From the NCBI RefSeq assembly GCF_032854445.1, contig NC_088297.1, positions 19,663,127 through 19,727,126 of the forward strand: a stretch of DNA of 64,000 nt, read 5' to 3'. Numbering within the stretch: the first letter of the stretch is position 1; each line of letters begins with the position of its first letter. The translations under genes were made by a program, and so were the position numbers. Below the pieces are notes generated by a model. It ran no database searches, had not been told where the DNA came from, and saw only the letters and a program-made list of their open reading frames with translations. This document shows, in pieces, positions 11,855 through 22,478 of the stretch. The stretch comes from Liolophura sinensis. Taxonomy: Eukaryota > Mollusca > Polyplacophora > Chitonida > Chitonidae.

Positions 11855-13603
11855 GTAAGTTTTATGAAATTGTGTCATGTTTTCTCTTTTGTTGAAAGCC
11901 GTTGACTCACTCCTGGAACAAAACTGTCTACTGATATGTAACAGAAAGGGTAAACATGAAAACAGATATGCATTGCAAAATATTAGCTGGTGTTGTTGTT
12001 GTTTCGCCTTCCCCCAGGGTGGGAAAATCTCCAGATCCGATTTTAATTAACTTTGTATATCAATTTTTGGTGATTTCTAGTGTAAGTAATATTGTTATTA
12101 TATTGTAACGTAAAACTGTTAAGACAATAAAGGTTTACGAAGTTTATTTGGTGTGAGTTGTAAAGACAAGGCTGCTCAATTACATCTAGTCACATGAGGT
12201 AAGCCGTAGAGGTATTCCATCTACATGGAATTTAATGAAAGCCCTCTTGAGTTCATCTGTCTAGATAGTCTGGTGGTAGAGGATTTGATATCATTTGAAT
12301 GAAGAATCTGCTTATCACATCTGATATGAGCGTCATCAGCAAGCAATTGCCAACACTTGACAACTGTTGCAAGGAAGACGGACCTCCTAACGTAATCTGT
12401 AGCCAAACCTGCAGCCCTGAGTCGGTTTGAACCACCAATGATCAACTTTTTGATATAGCTAGTGGCTGTCACTGACGGCGAGGCATAGGTACAGTGAGCA
12501 TTAAGAGACAGATTTCTCAATTTGGCTTGGCGTTCAGCATGAAGGGAATTGTGCAACGACTGGTTGACCCATATCAGTATATTGGCTCAAGTGGGGCGAC
12601 TTACTTGCCTTTTGTAAGTCATCTCAGTGAAGCAGCACTAAATAAAAGAGCGGTGGAAATCCATCCTCCAACAAGGAGGTGCATTACATACACTCTAAGA
12701 ATTCCTTCATCATCATATGACTGAAAAATTGTTGAGCATGATGTTAAACCCCAAGGAGACACTCGCTCACTCTCTTAGGCACATTGTATGTCGTGGTAGT
12801 TATTATAGGATGCAAGGAATGTTTCTTTTTTGTTTTCTAATATGCAGTTGAGGATGTGTCATTACATATAAATGTACAAGAAAACTTCTTAGATACAATG
12901 AGCCATTGGGTGACAGATTTCTCTGTTGGCATAATCTGCCTTATTTAAATACACATATGAAAGCATGGTGTTTATGTTTGTTCAAAATGGGTAAGAACAT
13001 ATAGAACCAACACATATATTTGAATTTTACATTTTGATCTTTTTGGCAATCCCCAGTTATATTGGTCTTTGATTTCTTTCAGGCCATTTGGAATAGAACT
13101 GCATGGTGGTAACAGCTGGACCCATCCGCTGATTTAGAGGTATAATTTACTTGTGATAAATTTACAAATTTCAGTTTTCAAGATAAGCAGTCCTGTACGT
13201 TTTGGGGGGTAACTGGACATTTACATGCTCTTGAACTGCTGAGTTAATTTGATTTCCCAAAAAAGGCTCGGTGTGTTTACATGTATCTTAATATACCATC
13301 TAGAGGTTGCTCTCGAATTGTTACTAATATTGTCATATTGCAGACTGCTCTGTACTGGAACAAAAGCTGAGAACCATTCATGCAAACTGCCATGGGAACC
13401 ATGAAACTGGAGGTGCTTTTAGTTTAATTTGTTTTTCACTGTCCATAACTTTATCACATTGCAGATGGAATATGTATTCTATGAAACAAGCATATCAGTT
13501 AACTTTAATCAATATCCTTATCCATGCAGCCTATATGGTGGAACAGAAGATATTTGTATTTTTTAAAATGTTCTCACTTTTGTGTTGTTTTTGTACCCAT
13601 CAG
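11855..13603 (+). other. Probable 5' UTR introns of gene B
   Basis: Holds an S2 SINE (12530-12775). A possible non-coding exon at 13083-13139 lies between TTTCTTTCAG and a GTATAA donor. The minus-strand frame at 12221-12556 overlaps the SINE head side and resembles no protein I know. Confidence 0.35.
12530..12775 (+). repeat. S2 SINE, 5'-truncated copy
   Basis: Starts GCATGAAGGGAATTGTGCAA and ends with TGACTGAAAAATTGTTGAGC then CACTCGCTCACTCTCT. Matches the full copy at 60474-60838 but lacks the tRNA-like head. Confidence 0.7.
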
Positions 13604-13628
13604 GCTGGGGGACGTTTATCTCGTGAAA
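13604..13628 (+). other. Gene B 5' UTR part of exon 1
   Basis: Runs from the acceptor TACCCATCAG to the ATG. It implies upstream non-coding exons. Confidence 0.55.
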
Positions 13629-13773
13629 ATGGGTGTGTCACTTGAGAGAGTACAGTTCAAGTTTGCCTCCATTATTGGAGAGCTCTGTAGCGAGCCATTA
13701 GTTCTCTCTCAGTTTGCTGTATGGCTGGATTTGAGGTTGGCAGAATACAAATCCAAAGGATCTATATCCCTGG
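13629..13773 (+). CDS. Gene B coding exon 1: conserved ~48-residue domain
   Basis: The ATG at 13629 is chosen because the same Met starts the domain in gene A and an acceptor (CCCATCAG, exon from 13604) lies just upstream. It ends in phase 1 at GTAAGT. Protein is MGVSLERVQFKFASIIGELC onward. The domain is unrecognised. Confidence 0.87.
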
Positions 13774-16700
13774 GTAAGTAGACGAATCTACCCTGATGGA
13801 AGGACATGTATTAGATAGCAAAACAAATCCATTTATTTATTTATTTCATTGCTGCGATACACCATACTCAAGAAAATTTCACTTATTCCTTATGTAACTT
13901 TTCTTTTCAAGGATTTACCTCCCTTGATAGTAGGAATTTGTCCTTTGTTTCTTAAGACTATGAAAAATAATGTTGTTTACTTCACAATGCACAGATGCAA
14001 ATTGAAATGATTCAAAAGTTGTTGACCTTATAAGAAATTGTACAATCAGATTAATCACTGTGGTTATTTAAATTGCCTCACACCTGTACTTCCGATTACT
14101 AACAGCATTGGACACTTGAACTGATACCTACCATACAGGGGCCATGAAGAGGGAAGTAATCTATGTATTACAAAAACACGGAATACAACGGCATCAAGCA
14201 TTGCCTGGGGGAAACCTCCGACCATCCACAGACTGCTAGCAGATCTTCCCACATGCCACGACAAATCTACATGCGCTCAAAATAAAACACAACACTAGAC
14301 CAAATATATATACATGTACATAGATGCATGGTTAAAGCATCCCACATAAAGTTTAAACAGCATACCTTTTTATTTTTGGTGATGTTGCATAACATAGCAA
14401 TTCAAAGCAAGCAATATCGTACACACTGAGAAAAGCGCCAGGGCCTTTATGTTATTCATTTTTACCAACCTGAACCTCGCAATTCATATATATTTCTAAA
14501 AACTGTGAGCCCTGTTTTGCCTTTTAGCCATGTGAGCTTGGGGTATGAGCGACGCATCGTCCTTGAAATATATTAAAAACTGTGGCAGGTTACTTGAGAA
14601 GATTTATTTGGATCTGCCTGTCTGAATAAATCATTTTTACTTATGTTTTGACATATGGATATTTTTTCTTTTTTTTTTATGCATGTCTTTTGTTCTGTTT
14701 GTATTTGTATTCTAAAAGTGTTGCCTGTCTCATTTCTATAGTTGTAAGTGGGATTTGTAATGATCATTTGATGCATTGCACATTTTAGAATTATTGATCT
14801 TCACTGTTCACGTTTTCCTACCTATATCTGGTCCATACTTGAAGTTGTAAGTACAAATCCAGCTCCTGCCTGGTTTCTTCCCATCAGAATGCTAGCTGCT
14901 GTCATATAAGTGAAATATTTAGGAGTATTGTGTAAATCACCAATAAAATCAAATCAAGTCCAGCTCTTCCTAGTGCAGCTCCAGCATTAAGACAAATTAG
15001 CTGCAAGTATCTGGCGAAGGGTGATGGTTTACAGGAGGGGGCACCCTGGTTTCCTCCTGTCATTCTGATTTCCGTCTTACAAGTGAAAAATTCTTGAGCT
15101 GTGTAAGGCATTAAACATCAATCAGATCAATAGATAAATCAACTGGCATGAAGTGAGGAAGTTTTTTTTTCCTGCAGATTGCTGTGGAATGCTCCCTGAG
15201 CCTGATTGGTTGAAAGGGTTAAAACCACCCACAATACCTTCTGAACCAGTGGCCCCTGGGGATCAAGCTTTGAGTGGAGACCTGGGGGACAGCTTCTTTT
15301 CTCTGGCAAAGGAAACCAACTCACAAGATTTTACCAGCCTGAGACATTCCTTCTCTTCACACAAATCTCAAAGACATTTCCCGAATCATCAGATCGAGCC
15401 TCAGTCATCTCCAGCCGTGTATCGACATGCAGAGAGTGCACAATCGGAGACCAATATGTCGCCAGATGTTGTTGTTGTACCAGAAGAGGATGATATCCCC
15501 ACGGTTGTCAACTCCAGTCATGCCCAACAATCATATTTTACTTCCAAAAATTCTACAGTCTCTTCCCATTCAGGTTTTGTTTTTCATTACTGTTTTTGAT
15601 TTCGTTTGATTTAAACTATAGATATGTTGGTGTAGGATAAACTGTGATGCTTATACCCCCACAGAGGAGGTGATCTTTTTTTATCAGCATTGTTTTTTGT
15701 CTGCAAGTCTAGCTGTCTGTCTGTATATTCAGCTCTTTGCAAAGTAATGAATAACGTAATTCAGGGCTTTGGAAGAAATTTTGTTGACAGGTGGATAAGG
15801 ACCACTCACAATTCAGTTTGGGATCCATACCCAGGAATTTTTTTAAACAATTCTGCACAGAAAGAACACAAAAATGCCCATTTTTCTGTCCCTTTGTTGG
15901 AATTCTGTTTTGTACATTGAGTTGATTCAGATGTTAGCAATCAAGTGCTTTCTAGTTTCACCATTTTTTTTCCTCAGATACACATAATTTTTAGATAAAC
16001 TTGGTGTGCTATTGTTAGATAGCATTATATTCTCTCAAAGTTAATCACACAAAACAGCTTGACAGCTATGCAAAATAAGTAAAGAAGAAAAAAACAGTAA
16101 AAGTAAAGCCATCAGAATTTTCTCCCGATAACTCAATTATCAAACGATGCATGAAACTGTCGTTCTTTATTTTGTGATACGCGGAGGATGTGTCATAATA
16201 TAAAGGTACAGAAGTAAAAACAAATCCTGTGAGCCCACATGGGAGAATGTGGGGGTGAGGGGGTCTAAGCTGGCCTTCTAAACTGATAAGTTCACCGATG
16301 ACGTCATCTCTGGCCACGTCGGAAAAAATGCTTAAAATATAGAGGTAATTGAAGGTAATATGAAATATGAAAATTTAAAGAAAAAAATATTTTGGCATAA
16401 TTTCCTTCATTGAAAGCATAATATTTGTTTCAGAGTTCTTCTTCGTGTAACTTTAAAGTCATCCACCATATTTATCATACCACCCTCCACAAGCCCTGCC
16501 ATAATACATACTCAGCTCACAAGTCCTTCACATTCGGCCCTACCACTTCATGCATCTGAATTGACGTGGCCTTTTTGACGTTTACATGTAGATTCATCCG
16601 TGTGCTTTAAAATACAGATTCTTTAGTATCAAAAGTCATTGTCAAAACTGCTTTCAAGTTTCTTGACTGACAGAGTATTAAATTTCTGGAGATTGCGGAC

Positions 16701-17849
16701 CACTTTTCACCCTGACGCTTTGTGTTTAGGACAAAAGAGAATTAAAAGCAGTAACGGCCTTGTAATATGACCTTTGAGTCGTTCCAGATCAACTCACAAC
16801 GGGGAAATGTGGAGTAGATTCGCGCAGTGAAAAATGTAAGCTTAGTATATGAAAACACGAAATATCTCAAAGAAGTATTTAATATAATTATTCCTGTGTT
16901 GTTTTGGCTTTCAGAACCATCTCTGTCACACGACTCATCACCGTCTAGGAGAGCTTATCACGTGTCCAACTTTTCTCACTTGAGATCCACTCACCGAGTT
17001 GCCCCGTATAAATTTAGCGCACCCAACGACAGCGAGAGTAGGAAGAGAAATTCCACTGAAAGAAACATTGCCGCAGCGGTAAGCAGCTTTCAGAGGTGGA
17101 TCCTCGAAGAACCGCGCAACGACAAAAGGGAAATAACTGATATCTCCGCCCCGGAACTGGATTCGTATTTGGCGGAATTTTTCTCTGTCATGAAGAAGCC
17201 GTCTGGTGAAGACTACACACGGCGTTCCTTCAGTGTCTATCGTTATAGCTTGGACAGATATTTGAAAGAACACAAGTATCCCTTCTCCATTTGCAAGTCT
17301 GAGGAGTTTTTGAAGAGCCAAAGGTCTTTCCATCGACGGAAACTGTCCCTGCCAGAAATGGCAACGGATCAGTATCGTATCAATACCGCCCAGCTTCCTC
17401 CTTCCTATTTGCTTCCATTAGACAAACCCAGTGCCGCTAACATCAGTTCTTTCCCAGCGGGAACCAGCTATGGTTCCAACGCAATGTATATTCCAGAGAA
17501 CCCACCTGAACAGTCTGACGATTTTGATGTTGTAGAAGTTATGGAGTTAAATGAGCTTCGAGAAGTCGAGAGGGTAACAGGGTATAAACAGAGTGCTACA
17601 GCATCAACAAGAACTGAAAAGTCGGGAGAAGAAAGGATGGGATGGCATACAGAACCAAAGACAATACAAACAGGGCCTGTTGAAAATCCCGGCACAATGG
17701 AGGAATATCCAGAGCAGAAATCCATCAAAAACCTCTCTTTAGAAACCATAGCGAAGGAAGGCCAACAGTCTGACGCTTCCAGAGATTTTTTTGATGAGAA
17801 AGAAACGAAATTCAATCCTAACTCAAACAGTGGTTCTGAAGGTGAATGA
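13629..17849 (+). CDS. Gene B: conserved N-terminal module fused to a Crypton recombinase core-binding domain
   Basis: Three coding exons (13629-13773, 15178-15573, 16915-17849), phase-1 junctions, about 491 residues. Residues 1-48 are the shared domain, 46 of 48 identical to gene A. Residues 49-181 are a disordered linker starting DCCGMLPEPDWLKGLK and containing VVVVPEEDD (146-154), which looks like a SUMO-interacting motif. A basic DSESRKR patch (219-225) precedes residues 226-322, which resemble the helical N-terminal, DNA-contacting half of KIAA1958-type Crypton recombinases (ELDSYLAEFFSVMKKPSGED and SLDRYLKEHKYPF). No catalytic half follows. The last 160 residues are acidic and unrecognised. 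I infer a nuclear DNA-binding protein. The final GAAG is followed by GTGAAT, a possible phase-1 donor just before the TGA, so a longer splice form may exist. Confidence 0.82.
14285..14560 (+). repeat. Dispersed repeat R4, copy 1
   Basis: Shares CACTAGACCAAAT and TTTTGCCTTTTAGCCATGTG blocks in order with 19635-19960. The 42690-42985 copy shares the later part. Non-coding, class unknown. Confidence 0.5.
14855..14965 (+). repeat. S1-type SINE fragment
   Basis: Matches the S1 3' half: CCTGGTTTCTTCCCATCAGA then ATAAGTGAAATATT. The end is divergent. Confidence 0.5.
14985..15145 (+). repeat. S1-related SINE, divergent subfamily
   Basis: Carries CCTGGTTTCCTCCTGTCATT and a tail AAAATTCTTGAGCTGTGTAA then GCATTAAACATCAATCAGAT, similar to S1 but with TGTGTAAGGC in place of TACGGCG. 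Confidence 0.5.
15178..15573 (+). CDS. Gene B coding exon 2: disordered linker with SIM-like motif
   Basis: Starts after TTTCCTGCAG with DCCGMLPEPDWLKGLK, the motif shared with A and C. Ser/Gln/Pro-rich. The VVVVPEEDD stretch aligns with IVVIKDEPSED of gene A, but the SUMO-acceptor lysine is replaced by proline. Ends phase 1 at CAG then GTTTTG. Confidence 0.82.
15574..16914 (+). other. Gene B intron 2
   Basis: A 1.3-kb AT-rich intron ending at TGGCTTTCAG. No repeat recognised with confidence and no coding frame supported. Confidence 0.7.
16915..17849 (+). CDS. Gene B coding exon 3: KIAA1958-like core-binding domain plus acidic tail
   Basis: Begins with EPSLSHDSSPSRRAYH after the acceptor. 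The recombinase-type domain spans roughly residues 226-322 of the protein. The usual LKxxGKG linker and catalytic domain of Crypton proteins are absent. The tail ends NSNSGSEGE then TGA (17847-17849). Confidence 0.83.
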
Positions 17850-18229
17850 AAAAACACATTGAAAGCTTGAACCATCCCAGTGAAAGTCAAGGATAAACTT
17901 TCAACTAGCATGATTCTGAGGATCAAAACGTGTAATATTTTCATGTAGAAAACTGAAAGAATGTAATGAAGTGCATGCCAGTAATTACCAGATATATCTG
18001 AGTTTGTTTGCTCATTAGGCCTGTGTTTCTTAAAACATTTCAACAATTAGCCCCGTTCATTATAAGCTAAAAAAAACTTATGATTTTAGCCTCCTCTGCA
18101 AAGTCAAAATGGACTTTAAATCAGAATTTAAGCCTCCTTTAAAGTAAAGATGGACTCTTATTGCTGAATATAAACTCTGCCTCTTGGCCTATATCCAGAA
18201 GGTGTATGGCATGTATGCTGAAAATTTGA

Positions 18230-18230
<1 letters not shown>
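17850..18230 (+). other. 3' side of gene B
   Basis: No canonical AATAAA is visible just after the stop. A short unit (TTTAA..CAGAATTTAAGCCTCCTTT) is loosely repeated near 18080-18150. No gene. Confidence 0.4.

Positions 18231-18231
<1 letters not shown>

Positions 18232-18297
<66 letters not shown>
18232..18297. repeat. (AT)n microsatellite
   Basis: About 30 uninterrupted TA dinucleotides followed by a T run. Confidence 0.95.
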
Positions 18298-18306
<9 letters not shown>

Positions 18307-18582
18307 CATTTTTAGCTCTCTAAAAGCTAAAGTTATATATGCATGCACTACAGTGTATATCGGAGCAGAGGAGTGTGTAAGGCGAAAAAATTCTAACGGT
18401 GAACACGAGGTTAGGGATACAAACTCAGACAAGAAATTTTATATTTGCCCAGGGAAGTTGTTTCCTAAAGCGGTCCCCACTAGCTCTTACTGTTGAATGT
18501 TCGTCAAGGAATGGACACTCATGGAGCCGTCAGGGCATTCTTACTTTCATTTAAGACGACTTGCCTTCCATCAGTATCAGTT

Positions 18583-19146
18583 TACATTTATTTATTTATT
18601 TATCTGTTCGTGTTCTTTTTTTTCTTTTTTTGGGGTTTTTTTTTCTTTTTTTATTATTGTTATTATTCTTTTTTTATTATTGTTATTATTATTATTGATT
18701 TGATGACTTGATTGGTGTTTTGTGCTAATGCCAAGAATATTTCACTTATACGACGGCGGCCAGCACTATGGTGGAAGGAAGCCGGCAGAGCCAGGGGAAT
18801 ATTTGATTGGTGTATTACGCCGTACTCAAGAATATTTCACTTATACGACGGCGGCCAGCACTATGGTGGAAGGAAGCCGGCAGAGCCAGGGGAATATTTG
18901 ATTGGTGTATTACGCCATACTCAAGAATATTTCACTTATACGACGGCGGCCAGCATTATGGTGGACGGAAAGAGGGCAGAGCCCAGGGGTAACCCACGAC
19001 ATCAGGTTGCTGTCAGACCTTCCAACGTACGGTCGGAGAGGAAGCCATCATGAGCTGAGCTTCAACTCACAGCGACCGCATGGATGAAGGGCTGATGGGT
19101 CATTGCGCCGCTCTGGGGTACTAACCAGCCCGGCCACGAAAGCTCC
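18583..19146 (-). repeat. S1 SINE with triplicated 3' end
   Basis: The S1 3' part is present three times in tandem at a 95-base spacing (from about 18712, 18807 and 18902), followed by one copy of the body and the tRNA-like head near 19125-19146. T-rich low-complexity DNA precedes it (18583-18705). Confidence 0.8.
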
Positions 19147-19634
19147 CATATCAGTTTATTGGTCTCAGTGTCGAAAGTTCGTCATTAAATTTCCAAAGGT
19201 CAGTGGTTTACTCCGACACTCCGGCCCGTTAAAAATGCACGAAGAGAGTGAGCCCAATATACATGTACATGCACCTGGGTACAAATTACTTCTTATTTTA
19301 TATCGAAGAATTAGGGAAATTGGCAATCTGATTACCACAACAATGCAGAATTGTCATCCATGTTTCTATACGCCAAGCATCAAGATGGCAAACTGGTGTT
19401 GTAACCCGTATACGAATCCTGAGGAGAAAATAAAATCGCGAAACCAAATTACACAGCCTGCTTGAAGTCGGGCCCTATAAAGTTCTTGAATGTGACGGTC
19501 AACGCCAGTAAAATAAATAATAAAATATCGCAAATGGCCTGTTTTGATTCTTCTGGCGGCGGTTCAGGATAAGTTTTTTTTTCTTTTTCTTTTTTTTTAT
19601 CGGGTTCACTTAATCGCCTTGAGCATTAAAATAA
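19147..19634. other. No gene seen
   Basis: Around 19190-19250 a weak match to the S4 SINE type (GGTCAGTGGTTTACTCC) is visible. Otherwise unique-looking AT-rich DNA. Confidence 0.35.
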
Positions 19635-19960
19635 AAGCTGACACTAGACCAAATGTACATATTCATCCATAAGGCATCTTACATGAAGTTATAAAAACGT
19701 ATATGTCCTTATCAATTCAGACCAATCAGGCGCGAGTTTTGTCTCTAACCCTAGAACACTGCTGTTCCCTTCTGCGTCTCCCGAACCATGTTTTGCCTTT
19801 TAGCCATGTGTGCATGGGGTACGAATGACGTGACATCATGTTCCGACGCTGCTCTGAAATGGCGTACCCCACGGCCTCGTTTGAATTCCTGATTAAAACT
19901 TAATTTATAAAGTTACCAAACTCGTCAGAAATAAATGTCTGTGGCCGTTTGGGTCTATTT
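19635..19960 (+). repeat. Dispersed repeat R4, copy 2
   Basis: The longest copy. It contains ACACTAGACCAAATGTACAT, TTTTGCCTTTTAGCCATGTG, GAAATGGC, GGCCT and AAAACTTAATTTATAAAG blocks. Compare 14285-14560 and 42690-42985. Confidence 0.55.
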
Positions 19961-20494
19961 TTACATCCCTCGGCCTAAATTCTTTAGATTATGTTGGCTG
20001 TCTTCTTCGAAACGTTCATGTATAGTTCAGGCCATGGACACGATTTGTGCATTTATAGAATGTTTCATGGTTCACTGACTTCACAGAAGTTCTCATTTAG
20101 TAAAATACGATAAAAATCGGGTGCACTAAGTCGTTCATATGTACATGATTAAGAATTGTTAAGAATTGCAACATATGAATATAAGACTTTGGTGAAATTC
20201 AGCTGTTTAAGAATGGAAATAAAGGTCTGGTTTTGCTTAAGAATACTTTATTAGATGTATTCCGCAAAAGCGGACGTGCGTACTGTTTAAAGATCGGGCC
20301 ACACTTTTTTTACAGCATATATCTGGGGCATTTTACCTTAAAAAAGAGCAAACATTTTTTTTCTTGAACGACACACGCTACACGTGCCTTCAGTGAATTC
20401 AGGCATATCATCCGTTCAAACGTTTTACTGTTTTCCATTGAAAACAAATTGATCACGTGCAGAAACCAACAAACCTATCGGAGTTCCATACTCC
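19961..20494. other. No gene seen
   Basis: AT-rich, no repeat or coding frame recognised. Confidence 0.4.
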
Positions 20495-20800
20495 TAACAG
20501 CCACTCTACGCTCTTTTTACATCACTGCCACCACTAGATCAGTCTTTTTTTGCAGCCTGTACGACGTGCGTATAGGCTGCAAAATTTTCATTTTTGCAAC
20601 AGTTGTGTCCTGAGCGGGACTATATTATTTGTAATATTCATCATTCATCATTAAAAATTGTTTCCGATCTTGGCTGGGGTCATGTTGTTCATGTACGTTA
20701 GGTGAAGAGATTGCATGTGCATAAAGTATTATTAAAAACAAAGGATGACACAGACTGTTTTCTGACATCACTTCCTGTCGCGTGTGACTCCACTGACTTC
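20495..20800 (+). repeat. Dispersed repeat R3, copy 1
   Basis: Shares in order TTTTTACATCACTGCCACCA, TAATATTCATCATTC and a GTATTATTAAAAACAAAGG block with copies at 49345-49650 and 54255-54560. About 300 bases, non-coding. Confidence 0.55.
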
Positions 20801-21469
20801 GGTGTTATTCATGATTTATGAAAAAAAATGCATGTGGTGGCAGTGATGTAAACCGAAACGTCTAGAACGGCGCATTTGGTGTGAGGAGTACGTCAGAATT
20901 CTAGTACATCACAAATCAGTCTACGCAGTCATCAAATATTGATGTATAACGTCATAGCTTCCGCCATACCAGATAACATATCAATGGAAAACATTCTATA
21001 CGAGAATGTTCAAAAAGCAATTAATAGTACGATTTGTCACATTTATATATCTACTGACGTTTTCCCGATTGAATTCCCACTTACATCGTTTCAAAAATAT
21101 GACACTTGATGCATGGAACTGTTGAATAATTTGTTTCTTTTTTTTAGATTTTCAAAATTATTTGAATGTGAAAAGATATTATATAACTGAAATATATACG
21201 CTGTTAATGTGCATTTTATATTTACAGTGCAAAGCAGTTTCAACGTGTCATTTATCCAGAAAACAGACTGAAAAGTATATATAAATAAACATGCACGTTA
21301 TGACGTATTTTAACGTGAACCATAGAGAAAAGTAAGCAAAGGTTTATTTTGTTTACGTTTTTTAGTATAACCTCGGGACGTATCATGAGTTTCCAGCTTC
21401 GTCATAACAACGGACTACTTGGTGCGCAGGTTATCTGTGTTCGTTTATTTCTCTAATGGATTTTTTATT
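20801..21469. other. No gene seen
   Basis: AT-rich intergenic DNA without recognisable features. Confidence 0.4.
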
Positions 21470-21905
21470 TGACTAGTTTTTTATGCCGTTTTTTTTCACT
21501 TATACTACGGCGCCCAGCATTATGGTGGGAGGAAACAGGACAGAGCCAGGGGAAAACACAAGAACATCCGCAAGTTGCTGGTAGACTTTCCCACTTAAGA
21601 CCGGAAATGAAGCCAAACAGCATGAGCTGGACTGGAACTCATAACGGCCGCACTGGGTCATTGTCCCGCGCTGGCGTGTTATCTCCATCGGCAACGGAGG
21701 CTCCTTTTCTGACGGAAGTTTTACGCCGTACTGAAGAATATTTCATTTATACTGCGGGGCCCAGCATTATGGTAGGAGGACGCCTCGCAGGTTGCTCACA
21801 GAAAAGCCAGTGTGAGCCGGACTTGAACTCACATCAATGACATTGATGATAGTCGCCTGAGCCATTATGCTGCAAGAGCACGCTATAACCACTGCGCCTC
21901 GGAAG
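21470..21905 (-). repeat. Two S1 SINE copies end to end
   Basis: Copy one runs 21470-21710 and keeps its head remnant (CGGCAACGGAGGCTCC). Copy two runs 21711-21905 with an internal deletion and its head (GCGCCTCGG). Same orientation, probably one inserted next to the other. Confidence 0.7.
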
Positions 21906-22239
21906 TCGCTGCATACATGTCACACAAATGTGTGATTGTTACTCCTATGCTTGAATGACAGCGGATGTATTGTAATTATATACAGTATAGCCTAAAGCAT
22001 TAAACAGAAATTAACATGTGCATAATACTGACAGGATATGTATAATACCGAGACATTGTCCTGCTTTTCAGTAACGAAATTCTTGCCAACACGAATATGA
22101 ACGATTATCGCCTTATACAACTTTGGCAATATTGAAGCCATATAGTCGCGAACAAATTCTTTGAAACCAGTATTTATTTTTTTACAAAAGCAACAACTTG
22201 TATTTGTTAACCTCAGAACGAATGTCACGAGGATTCCAG

Positions 22240-22478
22240 CTTCCTCTTTACAATCCTCTTTACATGAAGGGGATAGTGCAACGACTGGTTGACCGCTCGG
22301 GCAGGGTGACTGACTTGCCTCTGGGAAGGCGTCTCAGAGAAGAAGCACTAGATAGAAGAGCGGTGGAAATCCGCCCTGCAACAGGGAGGCACATTAGATG
22401 CACTCTAAGGATTCGTTCTTCGTCATATGACCGAAAAATTGTTAAGTACGACGTTAAACCCCCAAGCACTAACTCACT
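22240..22478 (+). repeat. S2 SINE, 5'-truncated copy
   Basis: Begins ATGAAGGGGATAGTGCAACG and ends GACGTTAAACCCCCAAGCAC then TAACTCACTCC. No tRNA head. Confidence 0.75.

Larger units (their letters stand above)
13774..15177 (+). other. Gene B intron 1
   Basis: A 1.4-kb intron from GTAAGT to a T-rich CCTGCAG acceptor. It contains an S1 fragment near 13830-13890, an R4 repeat (14285-14560) and two more SINE pieces (14855-14965 and 14985-15145). Confidence 0.75.

Noticed and set aside
12221-12556. 111-residue minus-strand frame
   Set aside because: Overlaps the start of an S2 SINE, no recognised similarity, no splice context.
17468-18046. 192-residue minus-strand frame opposite gene B exon 3
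   Set aside because: It lies antisense to a well-supported coding exon with family homology, so it is a shadow frame.
18712-19053. 113-residue repetitive frame (RRRPALWWKEAGRARG type)
   Set aside because: Translation of the tandem S1 SINE tails.
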